Positions 17,649 to 26,289 of a stretch of DNA of 64,000 bases are shown here, in pieces. Positions within the stretch are counted from its first letter, which is position 1. Each line of letters starts with the position of its first letter. The stretch spans positions 1 to 64,000 of the forward strand of contig NZ_BDDS01000006.1 of NCBI RefSeq assembly GCF_001653135.1. The letters are read 5' to 3'. Position numbers and translations under genes: made by a program. Below the pieces are notes generated by a model, which was not told the origin of the DNA, did no database searches, and was given only the letters and a program-made list of their open reading frames with translations. The stretch comes from Pseudoalteromonas neustonica (GTDB lineage: Bacteria > Pseudomonadota > Gammaproteobacteria > Enterobacterales > Alteromonadaceae).

Positions 17649-18446
17649 GTGCTTGATAAAAACCTCACTCCAGAGCAACTTACAATAGTATGTGCTGATC
17701 TAGCCCATCTAAGATTAATAGCCGATTTAAAACTGGCACCTACAATCCCTTACTTTGCCGAAAAACCTTATCCTATTGGCCGTTGCAGAGAGATAAGAGA
17801 TGAAGTATTCACATTATTACAAACGCAAATACCAACAACAAATAAACCTGGGCTTAGCTTGTTAAAAGAGCTTATTGCACAAGGCTCCCCATTGCAAAAA
17901 GCGTGGGGCTCTTTACGGGATGAGTATTTTCAAAACGCATTTATTTTGGGCCCTTGGTATATTGATGTTTCTAACGACACCGTAAATGCCAACAAACCCA
18001 GAATAGAAATTTTGCCTTTAGCAACATCAAACTTTACGCCCATCAAAGATTTTACTCAGTTTATAAAAATAGCACGGTCCTATTGGAAAGTAGATATTTA
18101 TAGGAATGATGTTTGCCCCGCACTTGCTCCCTACATGCCACTACTATGTGTAGGCACTAATGGGGCTAGCTGGCTTGGGGCTGCGAACGACGACATGCTA
18201 AATATTGCAATTAATAGCAACTTTAAAGAATCAAGGCTTATTTTGAACTCTTTACCACGTGCTCCCGTACATATTGTGCAGCGCTGGCAAAAAGTATTAG
18301 CTGGTTTTAGTAATGATCATTTGTTAGTACACGAAGGTGATCCCATCAAATATTGTGATGTTTATGCTAAAAGCTCATCTAAACCCGATCTAGTAAAGCG
18401 AGATGCAGCCGTTATAGCCTATTCATCTTTACCTAAATCAGTGTAA
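17649..18446 (+). CDS. Hypothetical protein of the methyltransferase operon
   Basis: 265 residues, starting with GTG at 17649; AAGGA sits 7 nt upstream. It is soluble, without signal peptide or membrane segment. I do not recognise the family. It has an N-terminal helical part, a central FILGPWYIDVSNDT block, and a stretch FIKIARSYWKVDIYRN that looks well structured. It is the last gene of the operon; the following 490 bp hold a MITE-like repeat. Context suggests that it acts with the methyltransferase and the HEAGH protein. Confidence 0.62.
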   Translation: MLDKNLTPEQLTIVCADLAHLRLIADLKLAPTIPYFAEKPYPIGRCREIRDEVFTLLQTQIPTTNKPGLSLLKELIAQGSPLQKAWGSLRDEYFQNAFILGPWYIDVSNDTVNANKPRIEILPLATSNFTPIKDFTQFIKIARSYWKVDIYRNDVCPALAPYMPLLCVGTNGASWLGAANDDMLNIAINSNFKESRLILNSLPRAPVHIVQRWQKVLAGFSNDHLLVHEGDPIKYCDVYAKSSSKPDLVKRDAAVIAYSSLPKSV

Positions 18447-18482
18447 TAAAAAGTTTAAAAGCGCAAGCTGCTTAATGAATCA

Positions 18483-18752
18483 CTAGGGCTTGTTGACCTT
18501 TCGTGATTGATTTTGCAGCAGTATGTTTGGTCTTTAGGCAAGGCAGCGCCTATGGTGTGTGGTTGTTCCCCATAAATAGGCGATAACGCAGTATAAATGA
18601 CAAACATGCGCTGCCCAAAGGGTTCTTCCTAGGGGCGATTGACTCTTTGTTGCTCGATTTTTACTTAGCCCGCTAGGTTACAAACCTCGCGCCGCGATTA
18701 AATCGCCCCTAGGTTGAACAAATTTCAACCCACAAAGGTCAACACGCCCTAG
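18483..18752 (+). repeat. MITE-like interspersed repeat family 1, copy A
   Basis: A 270-bp element bounded by imperfect terminal inverted repeats: CTAGGGCTTGTTGACCTTT at the left, AAAGGTCAACACGCCCTAG at the right. Related copies lie at 19483, 34555 (inverted) and 58069 (truncated, inverted). It contains no ORF of note. Nothing else is seen in 18447-18939 apart from the YjbR promoter region. Confidence 0.88.
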
Positions 18753-18939
18753 CAGACATTTTTATTAACCAAGTATACTTAAACATCATACATCGCGAAC
18801 AACAGCACGCATTTTTAAAATTTAACTTCTAGAGGTTGTTATTGCTAATAAATTTGCTTTATTAATCTCTTTTTCATGACTAAACGATAAAAAAGCTGCT
18901 ATTGTTAATTTATCTTAAAATGACTTCAAGGACTGGATC

Positions 18940-19326
18940 ATGAATCAACACACAGCACATGAGTACCTAAAAAATAAACCTCTGGTCATGGTTACCCAAC
19001 CTTTCGGCCAAGAAGTTGATGTATATAAAGTGAACCATAAAATGTTTGCAACACTATCCGTCGGAAACGAAGGGCAAACAGATGAAAATGGCAATTTAAT
19101 CTGGTGGATGAATTTAAAATGCGATCCAGACGAAGCCCAAGCACTGCGTGATATTTTTCCGTCTGTCATACCGGGTTATCACATGAATAAACGGTTATGG
19201 AATACTGTTATTCTTGATGGCTCAATCCCTAATGGGGAAATTGAACGCATGATAGATAATTCTTTTAATTTAGTGGTCGCAAACATGCCTGAAAAAGACC
19301 GTAAAGCAATTGAAATACATCTATAA
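18940..19326 (+). CDS. MmcQ/YjbR family protein
   Basis: 128 residues. The pattern KVNHKMFATL ... WWMNLKCDPDEAQALRDIFP ... PGYHMNKRLWNTVILDGS matches the MmcQ/YjbR family, a double-wing DNA-binding-like fold whose cellular role is poorly defined. Length is normal for the family. It stands alone between two copies of the family 1 repeat, in the same direction as the upstream operon but 490 bp away, so it has its own promoter. AAGGA lies about 10 nt before the ATG. Confidence 0.88.
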   Translation: MNQHTAHEYLKNKPLVMVTQPFGQEVDVYKVNHKMFATLSVGNEGQTDENGNLIWWMNLKCDPDEAQALRDIFPSVIPGYHMNKRLWNTVILDGSIPNGEIERMIDNSFNLVVANMPEKDRKAIEIHL

Positions 19327-19482
19327 AAAATTGATATAAACTGCACTGTTCAATTTATTTGCTCAGTGCAGAGTAATCTATAATGATTGACACTAAACAT
19401 TCCCTCTAACACACGCTAAAACACTATTTCGAGTTAATACCGGCCAAAAGTAAATACTTTCTTGCGTGACCAAGTACCTGCA

Positions 19483-19746
19483 GCGTGTTGACCTTTCGTG
19501 ATTGATTTTGCAGCAGACTGTTTGGTATTTAGGCAAGGCAGAGCCTATGTCGTGTGGTTGTTCCCCATAAATAGGCGATAACGCAGTATAAATGCCAAAC
19601 ATGCGCTGCCCAAAGGGTTCTTCCTAGGGGCGATTGACTCTTTGTTGCTCGGTTTTGACTTAGCCCGCTAGGTTACAAACCTCGCGCCGCGATTAAATCG
19701 CCCCTAGATTGAACAAATTTCAATCCACAAAGGTCAACACGCCCTA
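19483..19746 (+). repeat. MITE-like interspersed repeat family 1, copy B
   Basis: About 264 bp, nearly identical to copy A and in the same orientation only 1 kb away. The left end is degraded (CAGCGTGTTGACC), the right end intact (GGTCAACACGCCCTA). A 69-codon ORF on the minus strand here is spurious. Confidence 0.87.
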
Positions 19747-20204
19747 ATAAATCACCTGCGTTCACCATTAAATGACTTACGAAAGTATACCGTAAACATG
19801 ACTGCCCTTTTGGTAAATTAATATCAGTTTTATTCACCGCTATTTCAAATATTTTGTGCCTATTTATTCGCTTTTAATAATTAAACCTTTAGTTGCCAGT
19901 AACTGCTTATTGGCTCCCATACGTATAAGCAATCCGCTATTTTTTAAATTTTAACTCGTATTTCAATGGTCCTTAAAGGTTTACCACACCTTTTAGCTAA
20001 CTGAGCATTCGTAACATCGCAATCTTGCTCACTAATATACACGACAAAGGTCAATATTTTATTAGAGAGTGTAAAAGGCGGTGTATATTTGGGCATTATT
20101 TGTATTCATTGCTTAGGTGTTAAATTGCAGTGTGATAGTTAAAGTACCACTTTAAAACTTTATTTTTACAGCAAGCCCGCTATTTAATTTAAGTCAAATC
20201 CATA
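19747..20204. other. AT-rich gap without recognisable gene
   Basis: Between repeat copy B and the tandem hairpins at 20205-20278 I see no ORF with coding character, no tRNA and no repeat shared with the rest of the window. Stop codons are frequent in all frames. Confidence 0.5.
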
Positions 20205-20248
20205 AAAAAAACCGTTAATTTGATTGCTCAAATTAGCGGGTTTTTTAG
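20205..20248. terminator. Rho-independent terminator, bidirectional
   Basis: CCGTTAATTTG and CAAATTAGCGG form a stem with one wobble pair, flanked by an A-run on the left and a T-run on the right. A second perfect hairpin (GGTTTTTAAAT ... ATTTAAAAACC) follows at 20249-20277. On the minus strand both lie just downstream of the ssrA-like remnant. Confidence 0.7.
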
Positions 20249-20282
20249 GGTTTTTAAATCAACGAATTTAAAAACCTATATT

Positions 20283-20312
20283 AGTGGAGCTGCCCCGTCC
20301 GCAAAGCCTCGA
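20283..20312 (-). pseudogene. Remnant resembling the 3' end of tmRNA (ssrA)
   Basis: Read on the minus strand, GAGGCTTTGCGGACGGGG and CAGCTCCACTA resemble the 3' end of ssrA, except that most of the T-arm and loop seems deleted between GGACG and CAGCTCCAC. Terminators follow on the same strand, as after a real ssrA. Integrative elements commonly use the ssrA 3' end, so this may be a decayed attachment-site duplicate. The match is short and judged by eye. Confidence 0.4.
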
Positions 20313-20445
20313 TTATTATAGGCCGTCAATAAAAACAATGGCTTACTTTAAAATCAGAAACTTAGTTTCTTATGCTATTTTTTAAGGTCTTGTGTAATTT
20401 TTTGAATTTGGACATTATGTGGACACATAAAAAACAAGGAAAGTT

Positions 20446-20658
20446 ATGAGTTTCAACTTATTCAAAAAACACCTTAAGTACACAATTTGCATTATGGCAA
20501 CAATAGTAGCGCTTATGAAGTTTTTCTATTTCATAGATGACTACAGTGATTCATTTAAGAGCAATATTGTTCCTGAAATAGTAGGGATCGCAATTGTAAC
20601 GGGTATTTTAATCCGAATTCACTTTGTACCTATTTATATAATTCCTAAACTGATTTAG
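20446..20658 (+). CDS. Small membrane protein
   Basis: 70 residues with AAGGAAAG just before the ATG. Two hydrophobic segments are visible, about residues 11-29 and 45-66 (IVGIAIVTGILI). Charge is positive at the N-terminus (FKKHLK). I do not recognise a family. It lies between the ssrA-like remnant and the Tim44-like gene, 32 bp before the latter. It may be a leftover of a mobile element or a genuine small inner-membrane protein. Confidence 0.5.
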   Translation: MSFNLFKKHLKYTICIMATIVALMKFFYFIDDYSDSFKSNIVPEIVGIAIVTGILIRIHFVPIYIIPKLI

Positions 20659-20690
20659 AATCGCCACTCTAATCTGTTTTAAGGAATTTC

Positions 20691-21530
20691 ATGAAAAACC
20701 TGATTGTTATATTTTCATTACTTGCTCTGTTATGTACTGCAAGTTTTGATGCTGAAGCACGTAAAAAGTTCGGTAGTAAAAAGCGCGGAAAAACCCCTGA
20801 AACCCAACAAACTGCACAAAAACAACAAACCGACACCAATACTGTCGCTCCAGCAGCTAAGCCAAAATCAAGCAAAAAAGGCATGATGGCGGGCATCTTT
20901 GGTGGTTTGTTAGCCGGAGGCTTAATCGCCTCAATGATGGGTGATGATTTCGAAGGTATGCAAATTTTAGAAATGATCGTAATGGCCGGTATTGCCTTTA
21001 TCATCTTTAAACTTGTAATGGGCATGATCCGCCGTAAAAATGCCCCAGCGATGGCGCATGCGCAAGGTACATTTAACGCGCCACAAATGAAACAAGCCGC
21101 ACCAGAGCAAGCGACTGCTACAGGTTTTAGTCAAACGAATAACGTGCCTTTTAACCTGCCACCTAATTTTGATACCAATGGCTTTTTACAAGGCGCTCGT
21201 ACTCATTACCACACTTTACAAACAGCGTGGAATGAAGCTGATTACAGCACGATGGCTGAGTATTTAAGCCCTGAGCTAGTGGCGGAGTTTAAAGCTGAAC
21301 GAGAAACAATCCAAAGCGTAGCGACTGAAGTCATGTTTATTGATGCCGAGCTTGTTCGTGCTGATACAAACGCACAAAAATGGCAACTGAGTGTTCGCTT
21401 TAAAGGTAAATATCGTGATTTAGGTGATAATAAAGAAGAGCCTATTTTAGAGATTTGGCACTTAGAGCGCGGCACTGATAATGACGCACCTTGGTTAATA
21501 GTTGGCGTAGAAGATTTAATTGATTCATAA
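20691..21530 (+). CDS. Tim44-like domain inner-membrane protein
   Basis: 279 residues. A signal sequence or first membrane segment (1-23, ending DAEA) is followed by a basic, Gln-rich stretch (25-65), a Gly-rich hydrophobic hairpin (GIFGGLLAGGLIASMMG, then MIVMAGIAFIIFKLVMGM), a low-complexity linker, and a C-terminal Tim44-like domain (about 160-279) with the ending LERGTDNDAPWLIVGVED. The family is widespread in proteobacteria; its exact role is not known. TTTAAGGAATT precedes the ATG. A strong terminator follows at 21549. Confidence 0.83.
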   Translation: MKNLIVIFSLLALLCTASFDAEARKKFGSKKRGKTPETQQTAQKQQTDTNTVAPAAKPKSSKKGMMAGIFGGLLAGGLIASMMGDDFEGMQILEMIVMAGIAFIIFKLVMGMIRRKNAPAMAHAQGTFNAPQMKQAAPEQATATGFSQTNNVPFNLPPNFDTNGFLQGARTHYHTLQTAWNEADYSTMAEYLSPELVAEFKAERETIQSVATEVMFIDAELVRADTNAQKWQLSVRFKGKYRDLGDNKEEPILEIWHLERGTDNDAPWLIVGVEDLIDS

Positions 21531-21548
21531 AATCTAATCACTAAAAAC

Positions 21549-21584
21549 AAAAAACCGCACAACATAATGTTAGTGCGGTTTTTT
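21549..21584. terminator. Rho-independent terminator, bidirectional
   Basis: CCGCAC and GTGCGG flank a short A/T loop; an A-run precedes and a T-run follows. It sits between the convergent Tim44-like and aminotransferase genes and can serve both. Confidence 0.85.
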
Positions 21585-21632
21585 ATTATTTAAATAAACG
21601 CTATTTATATAAACGATGTAATGTAAATATAA

Positions 21633-22823
21633 TTACTTACAAACGTCTGCAACAGCATTTGCAAAGTACTCAATGTTTGTATCACTGATACCTGCCACGT
21701 TTACACGACTTGAACCAACAATATAGATTGAATATTCTTTTTGTAAACGATCGATTTGCGCTTTATTAATACCTAAGAACGAGAACATACCGTTTTGGCG
21801 ATCAATAAAAGAGAAGTCTTGTGCAATCCCTTTCGTCGCTAGGTTATCTTTAATAAGCGTACGTAAACCATTAATACGGTTACGCATTTCATCAAGTTCG
21901 CCATGCCACATTTGTGTAAGCTCTGTGCTACTTAAAATAGTATTTACAATGTCAGCACCGTGCGCTGGTGGCATTGAATAAATACCACGCACCACACTTA
22001 ACAGTACTGAATTTGAAATATCAGCCGTTGCAGCATCTTTAGCGATAATAGAACATGCGCCAATACGTTCACGGTATAAACCAAAGTTTTTAGAACATGA
22101 AGAACAAATAATTAGCTCATCAACCGCATTCGCTAAAATACGTAAGCCGTTTGCATCTTCTTCAAGGCTTGAACCAAACCCTTGGTACGCAATATCTACA
22201 AGTGGTGTAAAACCAACATCTTTAGCAAGCTGCGCTACAGTGTTCCACTGTGTTTCGTTTAAATCCATACCACTTGGGTTGTGGCAGCATGCGTGCAATA
22301 AAACAACATCACCTTTAGGCACTTGCGTAAGGGTCTCTATCATTTCATCAAATAATAAATCTTTATTTTCGTAATCGTAGTACGGGTATTCTTTAACTGT
22401 CAGACCAGCGGCTTCAAACAAGCTGATATGATTAGCCCAAGTAGGATTAGTAACCCATACTGTTGCCCCTGGATTACAACGAACAATAAACTCAGCAGCA
22501 ACACGCAGTGCACCTGTACCGCCGGGCGCTTGTGCTGTACGAACACGGTTAGCTAATAACGCTTGGTGCTCACCTAATAATAGGTTTTCCATTTGCTGAC
22601 AGTAATCTAAATTACCTGCCAAACCAATGTATGATTTACTGGTTTCATTTTCTAGACGAAAGGCTTCGGCTTTTTTTACTGATTTTAATACTGGCGTATT
22701 ACCTTGCTCATCTTTATAAACACCCACCCCTAAGTCAATCTTATTTGGGTTAGTATCTTGCTTATAGGCCGCCATAAGGCCAAGAATAGGATCTGTTGGT
22801 AATGGTTTTAATACTGAGAACAT
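21633..22823 (-). CDS. Aromatic/aspartate aminotransferase (class I)
   Basis: 396 residues, the usual length for AspC/TyrB enzymes, and colinear with them from FSVLKPLPTDPILGL to the end. Landmarks: GVGVYKDEQGNTPVLKSVKKAE, AQAPGGTGALRVAA, HACCHNPSGMD, the PLP-binding Lys in SSCSKNFGLYRERIGA (about residue 247) and the substrate-binding Arg near SSRVNVAGI. It moves an amino group from Asp or aromatic amino acids to 2-oxoglutarate in the cytoplasm. Sequence alone does not separate AspC-like from TyrB-like specificity, so I give no symbol. Confidence 0.92.
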   Translation of the reverse strand: MFSVLKPLPTDPILGLMAAYKQDTNPNKIDLGVGVYKDEQGNTPVLKSVKKAEAFRLENETSKSYIGLAGNLDYCQQMENLLLGEHQALLANRVRTAQAPGGTGALRVAAEFIVRCNPGATVWVTNPTWANHISLFEAAGLTVKEYPYYDYENKDLLFDEMIETLTQVPKGDVVLLHACCHNPSGMDLNETQWNTVAQLAKDVGFTPLVDIAYQGFGSSLEEDANGLRILANAVDELIICSSCSKNFGLYRERIGACSIIAKDAATADISNSVLLSVVRGIYSMPPAHGADIVNTILSSTELTQMWHGELDEMRNRINGLRTLIKDNLATKGIAQDFSFIDRQNGMFSFLGINKAQIDRLQKEYSIYIVGSSRVNVAGISDTNIEYFANAVADVCK

Positions 22824-22881
22824 TGACTATCTCTTTCATTATTTAGGGGTTAGCTGTTGCACTTAGCTTAACATAAAAGGT

Positions 22882-22898
22882 CACTAGATTGACTAGTG
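22882..22898. terminator. Inverted repeat CACTAG-N5-CTAGTG
   Basis: A perfect 6-bp inverted repeat with a 5-nt loop lies between the GAF gene stop and the aminotransferase start. It could end the GAF transcript weakly or act as an operator for the aminotransferase. The T-run is short. Confidence 0.3.
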
Positions 22899-22902
22899 TT
22901 AT

Positions 22903-23568
22903 TTACACTAAAAAGTGAGGAATTTTAATACAGCAAGCAATTAATAGCGCTAATGTTTGTTGATTAAAAAATTCGTTATTGAAGGCCTCACCGTCAACAA
23001 TACCCACACAACGATTTTTACTGTCAAAAAGCGGTAAACACGCTTCTGATTTAACTTTAGGATCACAAGTATAATACTCTCCACCCGCAGCCAAATATTG
23101 CTCAACATTGTTTATTACACGGCCTTTACTGCTCAGTGCAACCTGTACATTATTACTACCCGCTGCAAATGCTTCAGTAAGTGGAAAAAGAGGCCTGCTT
23201 GGTGCGCCAAAATAAGCCAATTTCAGAAGCTGGGCGCCCTCTTGCGTTTGCGTATTTTGATAGATACCGTACCAATCAACATTCGTTTGACTTACAACAT
23301 AATCAACGATGAGTTGTAATGTTGCCAACTTATTAGTGGTGTGCTGATCTTGGCTTACATAATCAGTTAACTTAAATGGCTCATCTTGTAAGTAACCAAA
23401 TAAACTGCACGTCCCACCTTCGCCTAATTCTGGTATTTGATATTGCCAACGTACAGAGGGCAACTGTACCTGATGCCCAGCCAAATGCTTTTCAAGCTTG
23501 ATAAGTTCCGCAGAGACTAATTGAGGTGACACATCTAATTGTGCCAGCGATAAATAAGAAGAAGCCAT
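22903..23568 (-). CDS. GAF domain protein
   Basis: 221 residues, cytoplasmic. The C-terminal ~140 residues form a GAF-like domain: VDWYGIYQN, a KGRVINNVEQYLAAGGEYY segment, VKSEACLPLFDSKNRCVGIVDGEA and FFNQQTLALL. This part resembles free methionine-R-sulfoxide reductases, but the conserved Cys-bearing loop (ACxxI ... GVCG) is not present where expected, so catalysis is doubtful. The ~80-residue N-terminus is helical. A sensory or remnant-enzyme role is possible. It lies between the aminotransferase and the response-regulator gene in the same direction. Confidence 0.72.
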   Translation of the reverse strand: MASSYLSLAQLDVSPQLVSAELIKLEKHLAGHQVQLPSVRWQYQIPELGEGGTCSLFGYLQDEPFKLTDYVSQDQHTTNKLATLQLIVDYVVSQTNVDWYGIYQNTQTQEGAQLLKLAYFGAPSRPLFPLTEAFAAGSNNVQVALSSKGRVINNVEQYLAAGGEYYTCDPKVKSEACLPLFDSKNRCVGIVDGEAFNNEFFNQQTLALLIACCIKIPHFLV

Positions 23569-23621
23569 TTAGCCGTCCAAACATCTAAAAAACAAATCAT
23601 AGCATGACAAATGACGTTCGA

Positions 23622-25283
23622 CTAGGCTTGTAGCGATGTTAATCTATAACACATTTCTATTTGATTCCCAGATGCGTTATATGACACCTGTTCGGCTATT
23701 TCTTCAAGTAGTGATAACCCACGACCATGTTCACGCGTTAAACTATGTCCGTTGTTATTATCGGCGCTAAAACCATTACCTGAGTCACATATAGTAAAAT
23801 AAACACACAAGGTTTCCGGACAATAACGCATATCAACAATGATCATCGCACCTGTTAATTTTTCTAGAGCGACTTCTCTTTGTTGGTAATACTCCATAAA
23901 GCCATCTTCTTGATTTTTAATATCGGAATCTAATCCCAAAACACCATGATCGAGCGCATTGTTATAAGCCTCAGATAATAATAAAAAGATGTTTGACCGG
24001 TGCGCTTTCAACCCACCTACTCGGGTAATTACATCGACTATCTCTAGTACCGGATCGGTTTGCTTTATTTGCGTTGAGTTTAAACTTAATGAAAAGTTAA
24101 AAGGTAGTGGAGAGTAGCTTTCTATTTCTTTTTTTGGTGCAGGCACAGCTAAACAGTTAAACAAAACTAAACTTAAATCATCTTGCTGTTTAGTGCCATG
24201 TGCAAAGTTTGTCACATGTTTAATCACCTCATTACTTGAGATTTGCGCTTTACTTGCTAATACCTCTATAAAGCGCTGCTCACCAAAATAGTCGTCGTAT
24301 TCATTGGTGGTTTCAATAATCCCATCCGTCGATAAAACCAGCCGCATGCTGGGGTCAACTTCAAAATGAATCAACTCGCGTTCAAACTCATCGGTTTCTA
24401 ATATACCTAAAGCCATATGTTGCGATTCTAATGTTTTTAAAACATCTCCTTGTTGGTTAATTAAATACGCATCAGGTAAGCCACCTAACCAAGCCGAAAT
24501 GCTTTTTCCTGAGCTACTTAACTCAATAATATTTGCAGCACAAAACATATGACCAGGTAATAGTTTAGCTAAAACTGTGTTTACTTCATTGGCAATATCG
24601 CTTACTGCCATGCCTTTACCGACCATGGTATAAAATACTCTAGAAGCAGGTAAGGCACCCACGGCAGCCGCTAAACCATGACCAGTAAAATCTCCCAACA
24701 TACAATATAAACTACCAATAGGGCTTTGTGCCACTAAACACATATCACCATTAAACATTGATGCAGGCGAAAGGTGAAAATCTATATTTTCAGTAAATGC
24801 ATATTGATTTTCGAGCGCATTATTAAATATATGCTCAACTATTTCATGCTCTCGTTCAGTTTGATTATAGTGATATTCTAATAACTTATTTTGCTCGTGG
24901 GCCTTCAAGCTCAGTTGCCGAGTACGGCTATGTGCTTTGATTTTTGCACTTAAAATAGCCTTATCAAAAGGCTTATTAATAAAATCATCCCCTCCCACCG
25001 CTAAGCAACGTTCAAAACTACCTTTTTCTTCTAATGCCGTAATAAAAATAATAGGTAAATAAACATCACTACTTAATTTTTTTATCCTTGCTGCTGTTTC
25101 ATAACCGTCCATTATTGGCATTAAAACATCCAACAAAACAATGTCTATTGCTTCTTTTTCTAATAGCGCTAATGCTTCTACACCGTTACCTGCTAATAAA
25201 ATATTGTAACCTTGCTGCTCCAGCATAACTTTTAATAGTGTGCAATTTATGGGTTGATCATCAACAACAAGAACGCGCATCAT
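23622..25283 (-). CDS. Response regulator with PP2C (SpoIIE-type) phosphatase and HATPase kinase domains
   Basis: 553 residues. Order: receiver domain (1-120) with VLVVDDQ and phosphoacceptor Asp in IVLLDVLMP; a coiled linker; SpoIIE-like PP2C phosphatase (about 170-385) with GDFTGHG, LSTDGIIETTNE and KQQDDLSLVLF; and an anti-sigma-type HATPase (about 420-550) with LLSEAYNNALDHG. The same three-domain layout is known in HsbR of Pseudomonas and CrsR of Shewanella, which dephosphorylate or phosphorylate a partner STAS protein. Its start overlaps the STAS gene's stop by 1 bp. I infer that the pair controls an anti-sigma or other output by partner switching. Confidence 0.88.
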   Translation of the reverse strand: MMRVLVVDDQPINCTLLKVMLEQQGYNILLAGNGVEALALLEKEAIDIVLLDVLMPIMDGYETAARIKKLSSDVYLPIIFITALEEKGSFERCLAVGGDDFINKPFDKAILSAKIKAHSRTRQLSLKAHEQNKLLEYHYNQTEREHEIVEHIFNNALENQYAFTENIDFHLSPASMFNGDMCLVAQSPIGSLYCMLGDFTGHGLAAAVGALPASRVFYTMVGKGMAVSDIANEVNTVLAKLLPGHMFCAANIIELSSSGKSISAWLGGLPDAYLINQQGDVLKTLESQHMALGILETDEFERELIHFEVDPSMRLVLSTDGIIETTNEYDDYFGEQRFIEVLASKAQISSNEVIKHVTNFAHGTKQQDDLSLVLFNCLAVPAPKKEIESYSPLPFNFSLSLNSTQIKQTDPVLEIVDVITRVGGLKAHRSNIFLLLSEAYNNALDHGVLGLDSDIKNQEDGFMEYYQQREVALEKLTGAMIIVDMRYCPETLCVYFTICDSGNGFSADNNNGHSLTREHGRGLSLLEEIAEQVSYNASGNQIEMCYRLTSLQA

Positions 25284-25594
25284 CAGTCGATATCAAATTT
25301 TTTATCAAAACGAGATATTTGCAGAATTTTTTTCAATTGCGGTTGGCAATTACTAATATGAATCGCGTTAACAGATGTCCCCAATGTTTTTTTCATGTTA
25401 AGTAACATACCCAACGCCGAGCTATCCATATAGTCGGTTTCGCGTAGGTCTACAACCACCCTCACTGTAGTATCATTTATACCAGCGTAGGCTTGGCGAA
25501 ACGATTGAACCAAATTAAAATCAAACTTCCCTTTAATTTGAATCGTTAGTGTAGTGCCATCCGCTGAGGCACTCTTACTTAAACTCATACTCAA
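25283..25594 (-). CDS. STAS domain anti-sigma factor antagonist-like protein
   Basis: 103 residues, a single STAS domain. The phosphorylatable Ser is visible in DYMDSSALGMLL (about residues 57-68), as in SpoIIAA, HsbA and CrsA. It is the likely substrate of the downstream phosphatase/kinase, whose start codon overlaps its stop. GGAGTTGAG lies just before the ATG. A length of about 100 residues is normal. No local sigma factor gene is seen, so the final target is elsewhere. Confidence 0.88.
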   Translation of the reverse strand: MSMSLSKSASADGTTLTIQIKGKFDFNLVQSFRQAYAGINDTTVRVVVDLRETDYMDSSALGMLLNMKKTLGTSVNAIHISNCQPQLKKILQISRFDKKFDID

Positions 25595-25743
25595 CTCCTG
25601 ATCAGATTATCCGTTCTTATTGCTTTAAATATAACTGCTTAAAAATAATTAGCCAAAAATAAAAGCACCTAAGCGCAAATTTGTTATTAGATTTGATATT
25701 ATAGACGTTATTGTTATTTAACTTTTTTCACCGCAGGCTAAGC

Positions 25744-26073
25744 ATGAGTGATAGTAATCTCGTTTATTCAACCGAAACCGGGCGCATCAGCCAACCAAAA
25801 CCAACTAAAGAAATTGAGAGCAAAACCTTTAAAGATGGCGCCCTGCGCATCGAACGCCAAACAAAAGGCCGTAAGGGCAAAGGCGTTATGTTGGTCACCG
25901 GCATTGATAGCGAACAACACGACTTAAAAAAACTCGCTAAAACCATTAAAAGCAAAATGGGCCAAGGCGGCGCAGTAAAAGACGGCATCATAGAAGTACA
26001 AGGCGACGACCGCGACAAACTTAAAGCCATCCTAGAGGCACTTAAATTTAAAGTAAAAATTGCCGGGGGATGA
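25744..26073 (+). CDS. yciH: YciH-type SUI1/eIF1 family protein
   Basis: 109 residues from the ATG at 25744; an upstream in-frame extension to 25711 lacks coding character. The SUI1 core is visible: GALRIERQTKGRKGKGVMLVTGI, DLKKLAKTIKSKMGQGG, KDGIIEVQGDDRDKLKAILE. E. coli YciH affects fidelity of translation initiation under stress. The gene stands alone, divergent from the STAS operon, with a 150-bp promoter region between. The sequence is GC-richer in codons than the surrounding accessory DNA, consistent with a core gene. Confidence 0.92.
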   Translation: MSDSNLVYSTETGRISQPKPTKEIESKTFKDGALRIERQTKGRKGKGVMLVTGIDSEQHDLKKLAKTIKSKMGQGGAVKDGIIEVQGDDRDKLKAILEALKFKVKIAGG

Positions 26074-26289
26074 GCCGCTGGGTTTATAAATGCGCTGCTG
26101 ATATACAAAAATACGCAGCGATTCCCCCTGTTACCCAACGCAGTGGCAAGAAAGAATGAATACATTGGCGATACTCGTGCACTAAATTTTTAAGGCAAAC
26201 ATTTGTGGAATGGGCAGGGTTATCTGTGCGTTATTCATTTTGAGCTAAAGCATATTATCGGCAGCAAGAAACCAAAGAAAAACCTCATA

